Part shown: positions 5,840 through 8,545 of the stretch, in pieces
Numbering within the stretch: position 1 is the first letter of the stretch
How the letters are laid out: the number at the start of each line of letters is the position of its first letter
Origin: JBLXBZ01 sp048265185
GTDB lineage: Bacteria; Pseudomonadota; Alphaproteobacteria; Rhizobiales; Stappiaceae
Assembly (NCBI GenBank): GCA_048265185.1
Contig: JBLXBZ010000024.1
Span: 1 to 8,545 of the forward strand
Direction of reading: 5' to 3'
Length of the DNA stretch: 8,545 nt
Translations under genes and position numbers: made by a program
The notes under the pieces: generated by a model
Databases searched by the model: none
What the model saw: only the letters and a program-made list of their open reading frames with translations
Told to the model about the DNA's origin: nothing

Positions 5840-6320
5840 TCCGGGTACTAGCGGGGCTCTGGCCTTTTTCGGCGCGAAGGGTAGGCTTGATCATACTGTT
5901 CGAATGCCGGTTGTAGAGGAGATTTTCAAAAAGAAGAATCCAAAAACCGGTAAAATCACTAACCGAAAAAGGTTGCGCCTAGATGAAGTTGCGATTGTCC
6001 GTATGGTCCGCGCTTTCGACGCTGACCGCTTCATCGTGGAAAAAGTCGGGGTTAGGCCAAAACAAGGTGTAACCTCCAGCGGGCGATTCATGGAAGGTTT
6101 TGGGATTCTCCAAGGGGTAGCGGCGGGGCTTGATCTTGTCTGTTATCGGGTTCTTCCCGCGACGTGGAAACGCCATTTTGGGCTTTTGGGCGCGACCAAG
6201 ACCGGGAGTCGGGACCTTGCAAAAAGCATGTGGCCTGAATTCTCTGATGATTTCAGATTAAAAAAAGATGACGGCCGAGCCGAAGCGGCTTTGATCGGGC
6301 GCTTCTTTTTCGAAAAATAG
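5820..6320 (+). CDS. RuvC-like Holliday junction resolvase, phage type
   Basis: This 166-residue RNase H-fold nuclease is predicted to cut branched DNA such as Holliday junctions during phage recombination and packaging. The first strand carries Asp7 in MRIVSIDPGTSGALAFF, the second acidic position is Glu74 in FIVEKV, and the last block is KKDDGRAEAALIG with Asp150/Asp151 and Glu155. KQGVTSSGRFMEGFG (81-95) and ATWKRHFGL (114-122) match the family I know from bacterial and phage RuvC-like proteins. Many relatives have Asp where Glu155 sits, a conservative change. The ATG at 5820 is chosen because the RuvC fold begins at once and GAAGGGGA lies five bases upstream; an earlier ATG at 5796 would add eight residues. 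It overlaps the preceding gene by 20 bases. Confidence 0.88.
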   Translation: MRIVSIDPGTSGALAFFGAKGRLDHTVRMPVVEEIFKKKNPKTGKITNRKRLRLDEVAIVRMVRAFDADRFIVEKVGVRPKQGVTSSGRFMEGFGILQGVAAGLDLVCYRVLPATWKRHFGLLGATKTGSRDLAKSMWPEFSDDFRLKKDDGRAEAALIGRFFFEK

Positions 6321-6339
6321 CCGAAACAGAAAATAATGA

Positions 6340-6367
6340 TTGACAATAGGGGCGTGTTGCCCTTAAT
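6340..6367 (+). promoter_or_regulatory. Probable promoter for the recombination genes
   Basis: A perfect -35 hexamer TTGACA (6340-6345) is followed after 16 bases by CTTAAT (6362-6367), four of six matches to the -10 consensus. It lies in the 82-base gap after the resolvase and points at the gene starting at 6403, whose AAAGGAGG follows at 6387-6394. This is the clearest sigma70-type promoter in the window. Confidence 0.6.
6345..6367. promoter_or_regulatory. Dyad between -35 and -10, putative operator
   Basis: AATAGGGGC (6345-6353) and GCCCTTAAT (6359-6367) form nine-base arms with seven complementary pairs around the centre GTGTT. A wider pair ATGATT (6336-6341)/AATCAT (6365-6370) brackets the same promoter. 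Filling the promoter spacer, it is well placed to bind a regulator, though the inner stem could instead act as a weak terminator after the resolvase gene. Confidence 0.45.
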
Positions 6368-6402
6368 CATAGCCAATAAGGAAATTAAAGGAGGGCCAGC
6401 AG

Positions 6403-6843
6403 GTGACGCTTGAAAATCTGTCCGCTGAGGACATCGCAGAGAACTACACACTTGAGGAAATCGAAGCGCTTTTCGAATCTGTCGCTAAAGATGAAACCTC
6501 TCTGAAGGCGCGGAAGGCCAAGATTCAGGCCGCTCTTGACGAAAAAGCCGGGCCGAAAATCTCCGAACTTCGGAAGAAATTCCCGGAAGGAAAAATCGAC
6601 TTCAAAGATGGTGCTGTTGAAGTTGGACAGACCACAAAACCGAGTGTCAGCCTTGATCTTGAAAAGCTGACAGCGGCAATAAACGTCAGACCGGACCTTA
6701 TCGAAACTCTCGATATCAAGTTTTCGGCAAAAATGAGCGAAGCAAAGTTCTCCAAGGCTTCCGACGAAATCAAAGAGCTGGTCAAAACCGCGCGGAAACG
6801 CGTGGTTTCCCCGGAAAAGATCACGATTAAGAAAGTAGGGTAA
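6403..6843 (+). CDS. Small charged helical phage protein (DUF7173-like)
   Basis: This 146-residue protein starts at GTG 6403, with AAAGGAGG eight bases upstream. Residues 1-60 are predicted helical and highly charged (about 31-60 could form a coiled coil). A short beta segment follows (GKIDFKDGAVEVGQTTKPSVSLD). The C-terminal part ends in VVSPEKITIKKVG. This order, a charged helix, a hairpin ending in a -SLD- type strand, then ..FSKASDEIKELVK..V..KP-like tail, resembles small phage proteins grouped as DUF7173 that sit beside RecA-like ATPases. The assignment is from memory of the pattern and is tentative. The next gene begins one base after its stop, so it is almost certainly co-translated with the ATPase and probably serves the same DNA transaction. 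Confidence 0.85.
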   Translation: MTLENLSAEDIAENYTLEEIEALFESVAKDETSLKARKAKIQAALDEKAGPKISELRKKFPEGKIDFKDGAVEVGQTTKPSVSLDLEKLTAAINVRPDLIETLDIKFSAKMSEAKFSKASDEIKELVKTARKRVVSPEKITIKKVG

Positions 6844-6844
6844 C

Positions 6845-7870
6845 ATGACAACACAAACCGCAGTGGCCCCCGGTTTTGGTGCCGCGTCCGATCAGGCGGC
6901 GCCGCCACCGAACAATAACCCGCCGCCGGTCCCTGAACAGAACGTTCAGCAACAGCCCCCGGCCGAACACGTCCCTGTAGCCGGTGCCGGTGCCGGTACT
7001 TTTCAAGCTCCTGACGTGACGGCGGTTCCGACTCCTATGTTTCTGACAAGCTTCAAGGATCGGGCGGCGGAAAAACGGCATTCTAACATCCTGTTGGAAG
7101 CCGAAGTTGGTTTCGGTAAAACATATCAGGTGAATTTCTTCCCGCCCGAAACCCTCTTTGTGAACATGGAAGCCGGTGAAGACTCCATTAAAAAGGGGTG
7201 GGGTGGCATGTCTCTGGATGTCCGGAGTTTGGCCCAGCACATGCGCGTTCACCCTTGGCAGCTTTGCCAAGCTATCGCGTTGCTTATTGCGGGACCGGAA
7301 CCGGCTGTTAAGCCCGATAATCCTTATTCTGAATCGGCTTATATGTACTGGGCCAGCACGCTTGCTCCTTACGGGATCACACCGGCTTTTCTGGCCGGTA
7401 TGGAATACATTTATTGGGATTCTCTTTCGGTCGCATCCCGGCATGCTTATGAATTCTATCAGGGCCAGCCGGAATTCATCGCTGACTCCGGGAACATCAA
7501 CACCATGGGCGTTTATGGTGAGGTCGGAATCCAGCTTTCCAAATGGTATTCGGTGATCCAGCACTCTAAGAAAACCACAATTGTTACATGCATTCTTGAG
7601 CGTGACACCAACAATTTAGGTCAAATTGAGTGGTCACTTCAGATTGTAGGGAAGCAAGGGAAAGTGTCCCTTCCGGGGATTTTTGACCACGTTATTGCCC
7701 TTGTTAACATCCCGGATGCCCAAGGTGTTGACCATCAAGGGCTTCTCTGCAAATCGCCTAACCGGCTAGCCATTCCGGGGCTTAAGTCCCGTAGCGCTGA
7801 CAGCCCTCTTGGCGAGTTGGAAATGTACGGAGCGCCTAACATTTACGAACTGGTTCAGCGCCTCGCGTAA
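6845..7870 (+). CDS. AAA_24 / Sak4-like RecA-fold ATPase with disordered N-terminus
   Basis: This 341-residue ATPase is probably a phage recombination or single-strand-annealing factor. Residues 1-60 are low complexity, rich in Pro, Gln, Ala and Gly, and likely disordered. The P-loop is Ala86-EVGF-Gly91-Lys92-Thr93 and Walker B is YIYW-Asp192-Ser193. TLFVNMEAGEDS (103-114) matches the strand after the P-loop, TTIVTCILERD (244-254) the sensor strand, LPGIFDHVIALV (276-287) a late strand, and a final PNIYELVQRL helix closes the domain. The order fits Pfam AAA_24, which includes Sak4-type proteins. Sak4 proteins are known to work with a phage SSB encoded close by, matching the next gene. The start at 6845 follows the upstream stop by one base with little Shine-Dalgarno, implying translational coupling. 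Confidence 0.85.
   Translation: MTTQTAVAPGFGAASDQAAPPPNNNPPPVPEQNVQQQPPAEHVPVAGAGAGTFQAPDVTAVPTPMFLTSFKDRAAEKRHSNILLEAEVGFGKTYQVNFFPPETLFVNMEAGEDSIKKGWGGMSLDVRSLAQHMRVHPWQLCQAIALLIAGPEPAVKPDNPYSESAYMYWASTLAPYGITPAFLAGMEYIYWDSLSVASRHAYEFYQGQPEFIADSGNINTMGVYGEVGIQLSKWYSVIQHSKKTTIVTCILERDTNNLGQIEWSLQIVGKQGKVSLPGIFDHVIALVNIPDAQGVDHQGLLCKSPNRLAIPGLKSRSADSPLGELEMYGAPNIYELVQRLA
6980..6997 (+). repeat. Triple tandem hexamer GCCGGT
   Basis: Three perfect copies of GCCGGT encode Ala-Gly-Ala-Gly-Ala-Gly in the disordered N-terminus of the ATPase. It is in-frame, so copy-number change by slippage would lengthen or shorten the linker without breaking the gene. Confidence 0.7.
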
Positions 7871-7879
7871 GCGCTGAAC
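7853..7879 (+). terminator. Strong hairpin over the ATPase stop codon (attenuator or mRNA stabiliser)
   Basis: GTTCAGCGC (7853-7861) pairs perfectly with GCGCTGAAC (7871-7879) around a 9-base loop that contains the ATPase stop codon TAA (7868-7870). Only TTT follows, so termination would be partial at best. Lying between the ATPase and the downstream SSB-like gene, it may lower read-through or protect the upstream mRNA and so set the ratio of the two proteins. Confidence 0.5.
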
Positions 7880-7910
7880 TTTCCCAAAAAAACAGGATAA
7901 GGAGTCCTAA

Positions 7911-8545
7911 ATGTCATACGATTTTAACGATGCTGGCGAACAAAATACTGGCGGGGGCACAATCCCCAAAGGGACCGTGGCAAAAGTGCAGGTGATCTTG
8001 CGTCAAGCTGACGCTTCCCGGCAACAGACGGCGGACCCGCAGGACCAAATGGTAGTGATCGGGAAAACCGGTAGCCGTTACCTTGATTGCGAATACAAAA
8101 TCATCGGAACGGTTGATCAACAGGCCGGTATCCTGACCGAGAAGTGGGCAAACGCTCGCGTCTGGGACATGATCGGCATTATGTCCAGCCCGGCAAAACA
8201 ACAGGAAGCCGTTGCCAAGGGCAAAGACCCGAATGCATGGCGTGAACAGGGCCGGGCGGCTATCCGGGCTATGATTGAAGGTTCGCGCGGGGTTGACCCG
8301 AAAGCAACGGACCCGGCTTCTATGCAGAAGCGTTCGCTTGCTACCGGATTTGCAGAGCTTCAGGGTATCACCGTTGCTGTTGTCATCGGGGTTTCGAGGG
8401 ATAAAGACCTTCAGGGAAACGTTCGCGAGAAAAACGTGATCGAACGTTTCTTGACGGTAGCTGATAAGCTTTACCCGGTTGTTATGTCCGGTGCGGCTGG
8501 CTCGGCGGCGGGTGGGCAGAGCTACGCGCCCCCGCAGGCGTACCA
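7911..8545 (+). CDS. SSB-like partner of the ATPase (partial, runs off the window)
   Basis: The frame opens at ATG 7911 behind TAAGGAG (six-base spacer) and stays open to the window edge, 211 complete codons. It starts MSYDFNDAGEQNTGGGTIPKGTVAKVQV and includes GSRYLDCEYKIIG (about 54-66), an Ala/Arg-rich helix around 112-124 (REQGRAAIRAMIEGS region), and FAELQGITVAVVIGVSRDKD (about 148-167). This pattern matches a family of hypothetical proteins that follow Sak4/AAA_24-type ATPases in alphaproteobacterial phages, proposed to bind single-stranded DNA. The last visible residues turn Gly/Ala/Gln/Pro-rich, like an SSB tail. Function is inferred from position and overall pattern; no OB-fold motif can be proven by eye. 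The C-terminus is missing. Confidence 0.8.
   Translation, partial: MSYDFNDAGEQNTGGGTIPKGTVAKVQVILRQADASRQQTADPQDQMVVIGKTGSRYLDCEYKIIGTVDQQAGILTEKWANARVWDMIGIMSSPAKQQEAVAKGKDPNAWREQGRAAIRAMIEGSRGVDPKATDPASMQKRSLATGFAELQGITVAVVIGVSRDKDLQGNVREKNVIERFLTVADKLYPVVMSGAAGSAAGGQSYAPPQAY

Noticed and set aside
1..8545. CRISPR array, insertion sequence, toxin-antitoxin, retron or diversity-generating element
   Set aside because: No regularly spaced repeats, transposase, reverse transcriptase or toxin-like small gene pair was found on either strand.

Overview
The window looks like the left (integrase) end of a temperate phage, or a closely related integrated element, inserted at a tRNA-Glu gene. Bases 1-121 hold the chromosomal edge with an intact tRNA-Glu(UUC). 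Everything to the right reads as phage: a tyrosine integrase, a nucleotide-metabolism cassette, a LexA/CI-type repressor, and a rightward early region of replication and recombination genes that runs off the window end. The host is probably an alphaproteobacterium. This is inferred from the style of the integrase and repressor, the tRNA sequence and the cobalamin-dependent reductase; no ribosomal or housekeeping protein is present to settle it.

Layout. (1) 46-121: tRNA-Glu and the probable attachment site. (2) 210-1775, plus strand: integrase. (3) Minus strand, transcribed right to left: S24-type repressor with two HTH segments (5141-4350), dUTPase (4269-3790), class II ribonucleotide reductase NrdJ (3752-2058) and a 73-residue glutaredoxin (1993-1772). 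Integrase and glutaredoxin converge and share the four bases TTAA, so each stop codon lies partly inside the other. (4) 5142-5239: divergent control region. (5) Plus strand: an unrecognised 199-residue protein (5240), a phage RuvC-like resolvase overlapping it by 20 nt (5820), a control region with a consensus -35 box and a dyad, then a small helical protein (6403), an AAA_24/Sak4-like ATPase (6845) and a partial protein resembling the SSB-like partner of such ATPases (7911 to beyond the edge).

How it works together. dUTPase, NrdJ and glutaredoxin form a compact pathway: dUTPase removes dUTP and yields dUMP, NrdJ reduces ribonucleotides, and glutaredoxin is the likely electron donor that re-reduces NrdJ. 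An identical 17-bp element lies just upstream of both the repressor gene and the dUTPase gene. The simplest reading is that the repressor controls both itself and the nucleotide cassette. The rightward genes look like a single-strand-annealing or recombination module (RecA-like ATPase, SSB-like protein, Holliday-junction resolvase).

No wholly new biological system is evident. The most original points are the shared 17-bp element, the two-HTH repressor, the cobalamin-dependent NrdJ with its own glutaredoxin in the int-repressor interval of a temperate element, the antisense arrangement of int and glutaredoxin, and the unrecognised protein at the cro/early position.
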